A DNA stretch of 22,923 bases, from assembly GCA_017560285.1 (NCBI GenBank), contig JAFYOG010000090.1, forward strand, positions 1-22,923, written 5' to 3'. Source of the DNA: Clostridia bacterium (lineage in GTDB: Bacteria; Bacillota; Clostridia; Oscillospirales; CAG-382). This document shows positions 15,213 to 22,923 of this stretch, piece by piece (within the stretch, counting starts at the first letter, position 1; the number at the start of each line of letters is the position of its first letter). The notes beneath the pieces are model-generated. The model was not told the DNA's origin. It ran no database searches and saw only the letters and a list, made by a program, of their open reading frames with translations. The position numbers and the translations under genes were made by a program.

Positions 15213-16121
15213 ATGAATGTTATAAAATGTAGTAACGGACACTTTTTTGACGGAGATGCATACCTACAATGTCCTCATTGCGGTGCATCGGTTGCTTCCG
15301 GCGGAGCATCTGCGGCAGAGAAAACCCCCTCGAAAAAAGGATTTTCTTGGTTTGATAGAGATAAAAAGAAAAATTCCGAAGGCTCGATAACCGGCGGTTC
15401 GGCTTTTAAAACTTCCGATTCCGCAACAAACGGAAGCGCAACAGGCGTTAGCACCTCCGATTACGGAGTTCCGGTCATGGCGCCGGCGGATCAGATAAAA
15501 AGTGAACCTTCCTATGATTGCGGAGAAACGGTATCTTTACTGGATAATACCGAGCCTGTAATCGCCTCCGCTGCAGAAACCAAACCTTCAAATTTGGTTC
15601 AAAAGGAAGAAACGCAGCCTGCGGGCGGTTCCTTAAAGGATGTTATAAAGAAAGCGTCTGCAAACGAAGAGGGAAAAACCATGAGCTATTTCAGCTCGGC
15701 TTCCGCTGCGGCAGTTTCCGGTCCTTCTGCACCTGCCGCTCAGGCTGCAACGGATAACGCTCCTGCGGATCCTGTGGTTGGCTGGATTGTTTGTATAAAG
15801 GGTAAACATTTCGGCGAAAGCTTTGCCATATTCGCCGGAAAAAATTCAATCGGCCGTAATGGAAGTAACAGAATTGTTCTTGGTAAAGAAAACAGCGTTT
15901 CCCGCGAAAAACACGCATTGATAGTTTACGAGCCAAAGAAAAGAAAATTTTATTTACAACCCGGCGATAGCAGCGGCTTAACCTATTTAAATGATGATTA
16001 CATTACCGAATCTAAACTGATGAACGCCAGGGATATTGTGGAATTGGGCGATGGAAGGTTTATGTTCGTTCCGTTGTGTGACGAAAGCTTCACTTGGGAA
16101 GATTATATTGCTAAGGAGTAA
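15213..16121 (+). CDS. FHA-domain adaptor with N-terminal zinc-binding knuckle
   Basis: 302 residues. The N-terminus has a C6-x3-H10 ... C20-P-H-C23 zinc site. A long low-complexity Ser/Ala/Thr linker follows (about 28-190). It contains CGETVSL with T106, matching a motif in the FHA protein at 9551. The FHA domain lies at about 192-295: SIGRNGSNRIVL, then VSREKHALI carrying the serine and histidine. The asparagine-glycine loop is replaced by SSGLTYLN. FHA domains bind phosphothreonine. Placed between the phosphatases and the kinases, it fits a GarA/Fha-type phospho-switch protein. The ribosome binding site is AGGAG. The next gene's AAGGAG lies in this gene's last codons. Confidence 0.88.
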   Translation: MNVIKCSNGHFFDGDAYLQCPHCGASVASGGASAAEKTPSKKGFSWFDRDKKKNSEGSITGGSAFKTSDSATNGSATGVSTSDYGVPVMAPADQIKSEPSYDCGETVSLLDNTEPVIASAAETKPSNLVQKEETQPAGGSLKDVIKKASANEEGKTMSYFSSASAAAVSGPSAPAAQAATDNAPADPVVGWIVCIKGKHFGESFAIFAGKNSIGRNGSNRIVLGKENSVSREKHALIVYEPKKRKFYLQPGDSSGLTYLNDDYITESKLMNARDIVELGDGRFMFVPLCDESFTWEDYIAKE

Positions 16122-16129
16122 AGCAAGTT

Positions 16130-18121
16130 ATGAAAAGATGTTATTCTTGCTTTAAAGAATACGAATCGGAATTTTCAATATGTCCGTATTGTGGGCAGAT
16201 TGAAATTACCAAACCAATAGAGCCGATACAATTGCGCCCCGGAACCGTTCTTCAAGGAAGATATATTTTAGGAGAAGCCGTCGGTGCCGGCGGTTTCGGC
16301 ATTGTATATAAGGCGTGGGATTCCAAACTGGAAACCATAATCGCTGTTAAGGAGTTTTTTGTTAGCAGAATGATGACCCGCGCCGAGGGTGAATCCAAGA
16401 TAATTGTATCAAAGAAATCTCAGGTAGAATTCGAATATCGTAAAGAGAGATTTCTTGCGGAAGCAAGAAATATGGCGAAGTTCGGAACGCATAGAAGTAT
16501 ACCGAATGTTTTCGAGTATTTTGAAGAAAACGGCACTGCATATATCGTAATGGAGCTTTTGCAAGGCTCGGCGCTAAACAGCTATTTAGGCGAGAAAAAC
16601 GGAATATTGGATATCGATTTAGCCATAATGATAGCCAATGAAGTGGGAAATGCGCTTAAATCTTTGCACGAACACAAAATAATTCACCGAGACGTTGCGC
16701 CCGATAATATTTTTATTTGCTCGGGCAGAGATATAAAAATAAAGCTTATGGACCTTGGTGCTGCAAAACTTGCGGACAGCACAGACGAGGTTATTGATAT
16801 TATATTAAAACCCGGTTATTCGCCTACCGAGCAGTATGACAACACAAAAAATATAGGACCTTGGTCGGATATATACGCCCTTGGTGCAACGTTATATGCA
16901 ATGCTTACCGGAATAAAACCGGACGAATCAACCAACCGTAAAATTAACGACGAGGTGGTTCCGCCCAACGTAATAAATCCGCAAATATCCGAAAATCTCA
17001 ACAATACCATAATGAAGGCTATGGCTGTTGAAAAACATATGAGATTTAAGACCGTAGATGAGTTTTTGAGCGCTCTTAACGGCGAACGTAAGGTTATAAC
17101 CCTTGCCAAGGAAAGGAAAAAACGTAAGACAAAGCGGTTGTGCGGCATCGCCGCCGCATGCTTGGCGCTTTCGATAGTTGGCACGGTGGTTATGAATACT
17201 TTTTCGGATAAAAAAGCAGAGCAATATCTTGACGATGCAGAAATTGACCTGTGGTTTGCTGTTGCTGACGGCGCTACCGAGGATGAGGTAGCCAACGAAT
17301 ATACTGCCGTTATGTCAGTAGCCGATAATTTTCACGAGACGTTTCCGAATGTAGATATAAACCTAAGGGCTTTCCCCGAAAGTCAATATACCGATGCGTT
17401 AGAAAAGGCGGCATCAGAAGGTAATTTGCCGACTTTATTCGAAAGCACATCTGCTTCGGAACAGGTTTTAAGTGCAGCATCCGATTTGGATAACGTTATT
17501 AAATCCGAACAGTTTAAAAACAGCCTGTTTTTAGACCAATACGACAATTATTATAACAACAGAAAACAAATGCCGTTAGCCATCGAAGTCCCCATGGCTT
17601 GTATTATCACCCGCGGAGAGGTAACCTTGGAATATGAAAAGGATTATTTTGATAGTGTGTCTGATTTTGGCAACGTATCCGTGGCGGTAGATAGCGACAA
17701 AACGGATATTGTAAATAAAAATTTCGGATTAGAGGGCACTTGCTCAGATGAAGGCTTTATGAAGCTTACCGAGAACACCAGCCCCGTTATGCTTTCATCC
17801 ACCATGTCTATGGATAAGATAAGGACCTTGGTTAATTACCGTAAGGATTATATTTATTATAATGGAGAAACCAAGTGTGAATTCGTGTATGAATGGAGCA
17901 TTGGTACAGGCAGCGAAAACGAAATAAAGGCGGCCGAACGGTTGTTATCGTGGATGTTGGGTAATGTATATCAAAGCTCGTTAATGATAAGTGAGTGCGG
18001 GGACAATTGGATGATACCCGTAAATAAAACTTGTTTTAATGCTAAATTGGAAGCGAAAGCAACCGAATTCGGTCCAATAAAGAACATATACCAGAATTTT
18101 ATTTTTGTTCGAGAGGATTAA
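16130..18121 (+). CDS. Membrane Ser/Thr kinase with extracellular solute-binding-protein-like domain
   Basis: 663 residues. Zinc ribbon at the start (C4, C7, C18, C21). Kinase domain about 40-310: glycine loop GEAVGAGGFGIVY at 48-60, K74, catalytic HRDVAPDN with D188, and DLG in place of DFG with D208. The activation segment ends YSPTEQY. A basic stretch (KERKKRKTKR) precedes a transmembrane helix at about 337-358. The outer region (about 370-663) resembles the N-terminal lobe and continuation of a family 1 ABC solute-binding protein: a DLWFAV strand, a VADNFHETFPNVDI helix-strand, QYTDALEKAASEGNLPTLFE, and a late helix AAERLLSWMLG. This suggests a kinase gated by a small external ligand. It starts 8 bases after the FHA gene and is paralogous to the next kinase through the ribbon and catalytic domain. 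Confidence 0.88.
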   Translation: MKRCYSCFKEYESEFSICPYCGQIEITKPIEPIQLRPGTVLQGRYILGEAVGAGGFGIVYKAWDSKLETIIAVKEFFVSRMMTRAEGESKIIVSKKSQVEFEYRKERFLAEARNMAKFGTHRSIPNVFEYFEENGTAYIVMELLQGSALNSYLGEKNGILDIDLAIMIANEVGNALKSLHEHKIIHRDVAPDNIFICSGRDIKIKLMDLGAAKLADSTDEVIDIILKPGYSPTEQYDNTKNIGPWSDIYALGATLYAMLTGIKPDESTNRKINDEVVPPNVINPQISENLNNTIMKAMAVEKHMRFKTVDEFLSALNGERKVITLAKERKKRKTKRLCGIAAACLALSIVGTVVMNTFSDKKAEQYLDDAEIDLWFAVADGATEDEVANEYTAVMSVADNFHETFPNVDINLRAFPESQYTDALEKAASEGNLPTLFESTSASEQVLSAASDLDNVIKSEQFKNSLFLDQYDNYYNNRKQMPLAIEVPMACIITRGEVTLEYEKDYFDSVSDFGNVSVAVDSDKTDIVNKNFGLEGTCSDEGFMKLTENTSPVMLSSTMSMDKIRTLVNYRKDYIYYNGETKCEFVYEWSIGTGSENEIKAAERLLSWMLGNVYQSSLMISECGDNWMIPVNKTCFNAKLEAKATEFGPIKNIYQNFIFVRED

Positions 18122-18124
18122 AAA

Positions 18125-21100
18125 ATGGCAAAAAGATGTTTAGGCTGTATGGAAACCTTTGGCGACGAGTTTCAAATATGCCCTCATTGCGGATATGTGG
18201 TTGGAACAAAAGCAGAAGAAGCCATACATATAGAGCCGGGAACCTTGTTGCACGACAGATACATAATCGGCAAGGTATTGGGTTACGGTGGTTTTGGCGT
18301 AACCTATATAGGCTGGGACGGTAAATTAGAGCAAAAGGTGGCTATAAAAGAATATCTACCCGGTGAATTTTCTACCAGAATGCCCGGACAGACACAAGTA
18401 ACTGTATTTAACGGTGAAAAAAGCGAGCAGTTCCACGGCGGCATGAATAAATTTGTTGACGAGGCAAAAAGGCTTGCAAAATTCCAAAATGAAAACGGTA
18501 TAGTAAGGATATTTGACAGCTTCGAAGAAAACCATACGGCATACATTATTATGGAGTGCCTTGAAGGCGAGACGTTGTCAGAATATTTAAAGCGAGAAAA
18601 AGTTATTCCCGAGGACGAGGCAGTCAACATCATATTGCCTGTTATGGAGTCCTTGCAGGCTGTTCACGCCGAAGGAATATTACACCGCGATATTGCGCCC
18701 GATAATATTTTCCTCACAAAAAGCGGAGAAGTAAAGCTTATTGATTTTGGTGCATCCCGCTATGCCACCACTTCTCACAGCCGAAGTCTTACCGTAATAA
18801 TAAAGCCCGGTTATTCGCCGGAGGAGCAATACCGAAGTCGTGGCGACCAAGGTCCTCATACCGACGTTTATGCCATAGCGGCAACCCTTTATAAAATGAT
18901 AACCGGCAGAACTCCTTCCGATGCGATGGAACGCCGTGTTAAATATGAAAATCAAAACAAGGATATTTTGGAAGATCCTCATAAAATCAACAAGGATATT
19001 TCTTTAAACCGAGAAAACGCTATAATGAACGCGCTTAATGTGCGCATAGAGGACAGAACTCCCGATATAGCAACGTTTATAAGCGAGCTTCAAGCAGATC
19101 TGCCAGTAAAAAGGCGTTACGGCAAAATTAAAAAGCTTGATTTTTACCGTTGGCCTTTATGGTTAAAGATCAGTGTTCCAGCGGTGCTTTCGTTGTTGTT
19201 GGTATTTGGCACACTTTTGCTTACCGGTGTTATAAAGTTTTCTTTGTTTACCGAGGAAATAGTTATTCCGGACGGAATTGTAGTTACCCCTAATGTAGAA
19301 GGTATGCAACGGACAGAAGCGATTAAAACTATCGAGGGAGGAAAGCTTCTTGCGGTTGCAGACGGTGCTATCGAATCGCCGTATATACCTGCGGGAGAAA
19401 TTATTATTCAAAGCCCCGTAGGCGGCTCTTATTTGGAAATCAACGGAACCGTAAAACTTAAAATAAGCAGCGGCACCGGCGTAGAGGAATCGGTTAACGG
19501 TATTTCAACCGTGCCTTTAGTGCTTTGGGAATCAGAAGAGGTTGCTCGCGAAAAATTAAAGACAGCGGGCTTGGGCGAGCCGATTATTGAATCTGTATAC
19601 GACGACAGCGTTCCCGCGGGTCAAGTTACCGACCAAAGCCTTGAGGTAGGCGAAAAGGTAGCCGAAGGCACGGTAATAACGCTAACAGTTTCTCTTGGTC
19701 CGAAGCCTTTTGCTATTCCCGATGTTTCCGGCAAACTTGTTACAGATGCAAAGGCCGAACTGGAAGCTCTTGGTCTTGTAGTGTCATTGGAATACGAAAA
19801 GAGCGACGATGTTGAAGAAAACCATGTTATCCGTCAAAGCGTAGAAGGCGGACAAAAGGTTAAGCGCGGTGACAGTGTTTCGTTAACTATATGCAGCGGT
19901 GCAAACACAATTACTGTGGAAAACGTTGTAGGTAAGCATAAGGACGATGCAAAGTCTATTCTGGAAGAGCAGGGATTCAAGGTTAATGTAATAGAAAATT
20001 ACAGCGATACCGTTCCTGCAGGAATAGTAGAAAATCAGTCTCCTGCGGCGAATACAAATCAGATGCCCGGTTCGTCTATAACCATATTTGTAAGCAAGGG
20101 ACAGCAGGCGCTTTCCGTAAGCTTTAATGCCAACGGCGGAACCACAGATACAGAAATTAAAGAAATATATCTTAATTCGCCTTACGGCACGCTTCCAACC
20201 CCCAAGCGAGAGGGATATACATTCCGTGGCTGGTTTACCGCTAAACAGGGCGGCGTGGAAATCACATCGGATACCACGGTTACCGAAGCATATAATCACG
20301 TTCTTTATGCAAGGTGGGAAGCAAACAAATACAACATTAGCTTTGATGTTAATGGTGGCGAGACGATTGTTTCTAGCACGGCTATATCCTTTGGCGAAGC
20401 ATACGGCAATCTGCCCATAGCAGAAAAGAAGGGTAGTGCCTTTGACGGATGGTTTACCGCAAAAGATGGCGGCACCCGTGTTGAAAGTACAATGGTTTAT
20501 GATAAAGCGCACGACGTTACGCTTTATGCCCATTGGACAGAGAATGCGTTTAATATTACGCTGGATGCCAACGGCGGTGTAGTGGGAGTTAATACCTTAA
20601 CGGTTACTTACAATTCCGTCTACGGACAATTGCCGGTTCCTACCCGTGAAGGCTATACCTTCCTTGGATGGTTCAGCGACAAAACAGGCGGAGATCAGAT
20701 AAAATCAGATGCAAAGATAACCGCTACAGAAGGATATACCATTTTCGCCCAATGGCAGGCGAATTCTTACGTGTTGAGCTTCGATTCGAACGGGGGTAGT
20801 TCGGTTGCCAACAAAACCGTTGTGTTTGATTCGGCATATGGCGTTCTGCCCGTGACCAGCCGCGAAGGATATTCTTTCTTGGGCTGGTATGCTGATGGAG
20901 CGGCGATAACTAATAGCAGCATCCATACCGTAGCAAGTGATATAACCGTTACAGCAATGTGGTCAACGAACCAATACGTTATAAACTTTGATTGCAATGG
21001 GGGAACTGCAGATATATCCTCTAAGGGTATTGATTTCGGCGATGCCTACGGCGGTTTGCCAACTCCTGCAAAAACAGGTCATACCTTTAACGGCTGGTTC

Positions 21101-22723
21101 GACGCCAACGGCAATCAGGTTACCTCGGAAACCGTACATAACACAGCTTCTAACGTAACCGTTACCGCAAAATGGACGGTAAACACCTATACTATTAATT
21201 TAGATAGTGATTATACAGATGTTGATTCTATAACTGTTACTTACGGTCAATCCGTTAAAGGTTTACCCACTCCTGTGCGGGAAGGTTATACGTTCGGCGG
21301 ATGGTATTGCGATAGCCTTGGATGCCATATTGCAAACGGCGATATTTGCGATTGGGATTACGACATTACCTTGACCGAAGCCTATTGGAACGTAAATACA
21401 TATACGGTTTATTTAGATCCTAACGGCGGTAGTGTTTCGCCTTCAAGCATTAATGTATATTACGGATATAGTTATGACGATCTGCCTACACCCACAAGAA
21501 GTTATTATACGTTTGACGGGTGGTATACATCTGCAACAGGCGGCACCTTGGTTAATTACTATACAGAGCATACCACCGCAGGCAACATAACGTTGTATGC
21601 CCATTGGACAGTTAATACCTATAAAGTAAACTGGAATACCGGCACGGGATATACAATAACCGTAAAGAGAACCTCTTCTCCTAACGGCGGTGCATCTACC
21701 GGCACATTAAGTAGTGGTAGTACGGTTTATTACGGAGACGTATTATCGATAAGTTATGCCGCAAAGACGGGTTATACATTAAGCAGTTCTGGTAGCACAA
21801 GTATAACCGTCAGCGGAAACGTAACCTCGTCTCAGATATATGCTTCTGCAAGCATTAATACCTATAAAGTAAACTGGAATACCGGCACGGGATATACAAT
21901 AACCGTAAAGCGTACGTCTTCACCATATGCAGGCGCTTGGACAGGCAATTTAAGCAACGGCGAAACAATCTATTACGGCGATAAATTATCGGTAACCTAT
22001 TCTGCAAGCACCGGATATGAAATAAGCGGTAAGGGAGCTACATCTTTCACGGTTAGCGAAAATATTACTTCTAGTCATATCTATGCAAATGTAAGTGCCG
22101 CTAAATATACATATAGTATCGTGTATAAGTCAAGCAATGGAACCAGCCTTGGCACATCAAGCGCCACTTACAGTTACGGAACAACCAATACTATTTCCGC
22201 TCCTGCAAAAACCGGGTATCAAACACCAAGCAGCCAGACTGTAAAATGGGATTCCACAAGCAAAACTATAACATTTACATATACCCCGTCTTCGGTTTCC
22301 AACTCGGCTATCAGCGGTGTTTTTGTGAATTATTCAGCAAATTCACAACCCGAGATTTCTTATTCGGCAACAATTAGTTATCGAAATCGAACAGCTACAA
22401 GCGTAGAGGTGCAAATTACCACAACGGTGAAAAATGGCACAAGCGGTTGGTATGGTTACTCGTACGGTGTTGCGTTTAGGGCTACCTGTGGTTCTGTAAA
22501 CAGCGGTCAAGTGCAGGTTGCTTCGTTGAACGGCATTAGCGGTGGAGGATATTCTTGTACCGCTAGCACGGGATGGATGACAATTCCCTTAAATACAACA
22601 GATGCGACATCGCTATCCTTCAGTGTAAATATGTTTAATACAAACTGGGAAAACAACTATGTAAATTATCCCGGTTATAATAACAAAACTTACACTTGGA
22701 CAGTGAATATTCCTGCGTATTAA
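18125..22723 (+). CDS. Giant PASTA Ser/Thr kinase with InlB_B-type and other adhesin-like repeats
   Basis: 1532 residues. Zinc ribbon (C5, C8, C19, C22). Kinase domain about 42-320 with K75, HRDIAPDN (D189) and DFG (D207), and an activation segment ending YSPEEQY. Transmembrane helix at about 346-372. Four PASTA domains at 386-658, the cell-wall sensing unit of PrkC/StkP/PknB kinases. Seven repeats of the InlB_B/Flg_new (Listeria-Bacteroides) type at 663-1164, each with D-x-N-GG ... Y-G-x-LP-x-P-x-R-E-G-Y-x-F-x-GW ... A-x-W; the sixth lacks the NGG. Two near-identical 81-residue repeats follow from 1166, then a MucBP-like unit and a final beta-rich domain. There is no sortase signal, so the kinase helix is the only anchor. 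PASTA kinases usually end after their PASTA domains at about 550-700 residues, so the adhesin-like extension is unusual. GAGGA lies in the preceding gene's last codons. Confidence 0.92.
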   Translation: MAKRCLGCMETFGDEFQICPHCGYVVGTKAEEAIHIEPGTLLHDRYIIGKVLGYGGFGVTYIGWDGKLEQKVAIKEYLPGEFSTRMPGQTQVTVFNGEKSEQFHGGMNKFVDEAKRLAKFQNENGIVRIFDSFEENHTAYIIMECLEGETLSEYLKREKVIPEDEAVNIILPVMESLQAVHAEGILHRDIAPDNIFLTKSGEVKLIDFGASRYATTSHSRSLTVIIKPGYSPEEQYRSRGDQGPHTDVYAIAATLYKMITGRTPSDAMERRVKYENQNKDILEDPHKINKDISLNRENAIMNALNVRIEDRTPDIATFISELQADLPVKRRYGKIKKLDFYRWPLWLKISVPAVLSLLLVFGTLLLTGVIKFSLFTEEIVIPDGIVVTPNVEGMQRTEAIKTIEGGKLLAVADGAIESPYIPAGEIIIQSPVGGSYLEINGTVKLKISSGTGVEESVNGISTVPLVLWESEEVAREKLKTAGLGEPIIESVYDDSVPAGQVTDQSLEVGEKVAEGTVITLTVSLGPKPFAIPDVSGKLVTDAKAELEALGLVVSLEYEKSDDVEENHVIRQSVEGGQKVKRGDSVSLTICSGANTITVENVVGKHKDDAKSILEEQGFKVNVIENYSDTVPAGIVENQSPAANTNQMPGSSITIFVSKGQQALSVSFNANGGTTDTEIKEIYLNSPYGTLPTPKREGYTFRGWFTAKQGGVEITSDTTVTEAYNHVLYARWEANKYNISFDVNGGETIVSSTAISFGEAYGNLPIAEKKGSAFDGWFTAKDGGTRVESTMVYDKAHDVTLYAHWTENAFNITLDANGGVVGVNTLTVTYNSVYGQLPVPTREGYTFLGWFSDKTGGDQIKSDAKITATEGYTIFAQWQANSYVLSFDSNGGSSVANKTVVFDSAYGVLPVTSREGYSFLGWYADGAAITNSSIHTVASDITVTAMWSTNQYVINFDCNGGTADISSKGIDFGDAYGGLPTPAKTGHTFNGWFDANGNQVTSETVHNTASNVTVTAKWTVNTYTINLDSDYTDVDSITVTYGQSVKGLPTPVREGYTFGGWYCDSLGCHIANGDICDWDYDITLTEAYWNVNTYTVYLDPNGGSVSPSSINVYYGYSYDDLPTPTRSYYTFDGWYTSATGGTLVNYYTEHTTAGNITLYAHWTVNTYKVNWNTGTGYTITVKRTSSPNGGASTGTLSSGSTVYYGDVLSISYAAKTGYTLSSSGSTSITVSGNVTSSQIYASASINTYKVNWNTGTGYTITVKRTSSPYAGAWTGNLSNGETIYYGDKLSVTYSASTGYEISGKGATSFTVSENITSSHIYANVSAAKYTYSIVYKSSNGTSLGTSSATYSYGTTNTISAPAKTGYQTPSSQTVKWDSTSKTITFTYTPSSVSNSAISGVFVNYSANSQPEISYSATISYRNRTATSVEVQITTTVKNGTSGWYGYSYGVAFRATCGSVNSGQVQVASLNGISGGGYSCTASTGWMTIPLNTTDATSLSFSVNMFNTNWENNYVNYPGYNNKTYTWTVNIPAY
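20111..21619 (+). repeat. Seven InlB_B/Flg_new repeats in the PASTA kinase
   Basis: Units of about 70 residues recur in frame, each marked by a glycine-asparagine turn, a LPTP-type motif, a GYTFxGW motif and a closing A-x-W. DNA identity between units is low, so this is an old protein-level expansion, unlike the newer pair that follows. Confidence 0.85.
21612..21667 (+). repeat. First copy of a 56-base exact direct repeat
   Basis: These bases are identical to 21855-21910, 243 bases downstream. They begin an 81-residue protein repeat starting at the tyrosine codon at 21620. Confidence 0.9.
21855..21910 (+). repeat. Second copy of a 56-base exact direct repeat
   Basis: Identical to 21612-21667. 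The remaining parts of the two 243-base units have diverged, so the perfect block indicates recent duplication, gene conversion or a conserved structural need. Confidence 0.9.
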
Positions 22724-22736
22724 TTCAACATTAACC

Positions 22737-22767
22737 AAAAAGAAAGCCTGCAAAGGCTTTCTTTTTT
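22737..22767. terminator. Bidirectional intrinsic terminator
   Basis: AGAAAGCCT (22741-22749) pairs with AGGCTTTCT (22754-22762) around a GCAA loop. A run of A on the left and a run of T on the right give a U-tract for transcripts in both directions. It ends the plus-strand run after the PASTA kinase gene and the convergent minus-strand gene at 22783. Confidence 0.9.
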
Positions 22768-22782
22768 GCTTTTTAGCTGTTT

Positions 22783-22923
22783 TTACGGCATATAATCGGG
22801 GCTGCCGGGGATGCCGCCATCCATAATTCCGCCGTCGGTTACGCCGTTTTGCACGCCGCCGAAATTGCCGTCGTAGCCGTCGTTATAGCGCTCGTCGTAT
22901 GCGGTTCTGCCCTTGCCGTCTAC
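22783..22923 (-). CDS. 3' end of a convergent gene, Gly/Asp/Tyr-rich tail
   Basis: The minus strand is open from the right edge to a TAA at 22783-22785, giving the last 46 residues of a protein that begins outside the window. The tail is rich in glycine, aspartate, tyrosine and asparagine (AYDERYNDGYDGNFGG, then GGIMDGGIPGSPDYMP) and looks disordered. The higher GC of this stretch and a good shared terminator right after the stop support a real gene. I do not recognise the family from this fragment. Confidence 0.6.
   Translation of the reverse strand, partial: VDGKGRTAYDERYNDGYDGNFGGVQNGVTDGGIMDGGIPGSPDYMP

Noticed and set aside
19883..20533. 216-codon minus-strand open frame inside the PASTA kinase gene
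   Set aside because: It is antisense to clear PASTA and InlB_B repeats, has no recognisable domain and no start signal.
20111..21910. Repeated DNA considered as a CRISPR array or other non-coding repeat
   Set aside because: All units are in frame with the kinase gene and show protein-level conservation without spacer structure.

Overview
The window reads as one long plus-strand locus from a low-to-moderate GC Gram-positive bacterium, most likely an uncultured member of the Clostridia. The indicators are a Firmicutes-type type VII secretion system (T7SSb), BspA-type leucine-rich surface repeats, a PASTA Ser/Thr kinase, strong AAGGAGG-type ribosome binding sites and a lipobox lipoprotein. No rRNA, tRNA, CRISPR, transposase or integrase is visible. 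No gene-free stretch longer than 300 bases exists; the longest are the 108 bases at 7079-7186 and the 59 bases at 22724-22782.

Layout. (1) 3-1565: 3' part of a BspA-like surface protein. (2) 1602-7078: secretion core, namely EssC (FHA plus FtsK/SpoIIIE ATPases), a ubiquitin-like EsaB/YukD protein and two WXG100 proteins, closed by a strong hairpin. (3) 7187-10807: accessory envelope and adaptor genes, namely a 779-residue lipoprotein with an SLH-like N-terminus and a Big2-like C-terminus, a protein with a DUF6382/EssB-like N-terminus and an FHA domain, and a small membrane protein with a zinc ribbon. (4) 10829-13633: candidate effector module, namely a GxSxG lipase whose helical secretion-like domain is at the C-terminus, followed by a coiled-coil protein and two WXG-like proteins. 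(5) 13652-22723: phospho-signalling module, namely two PP2C phosphatases, an FHA adaptor and two paralogous membrane Ser/Thr kinases. One kinase carries an extracellular solute-binding-protein-like domain. The other carries four PASTA domains followed by a long array of adhesin-type repeats. A bidirectional terminator then separates this run from a convergent gene that enters from the right edge.

How it may work (inference). The locus pairs a T7SSb motor with a complete threonine-phosphorylation circuit: two writers, two erasers and three FHA readers, one of them in EssC itself. The two non-EssC FHA proteins share a short C-[DG]-E-T-V-S-[IL] motif that could be the phosphorylated switch. The kinases' outer domains suggest that secretion, or assembly of the apparatus, is gated by a small ligand and by cell-wall or surface contact, analogous to the PpkA/PppA/Fha pathway of type VI secretion. 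EsaA, EssA and a canonical EssB are not in the window. The DUF6382-FHA protein is the best candidate for an EssB-like component.
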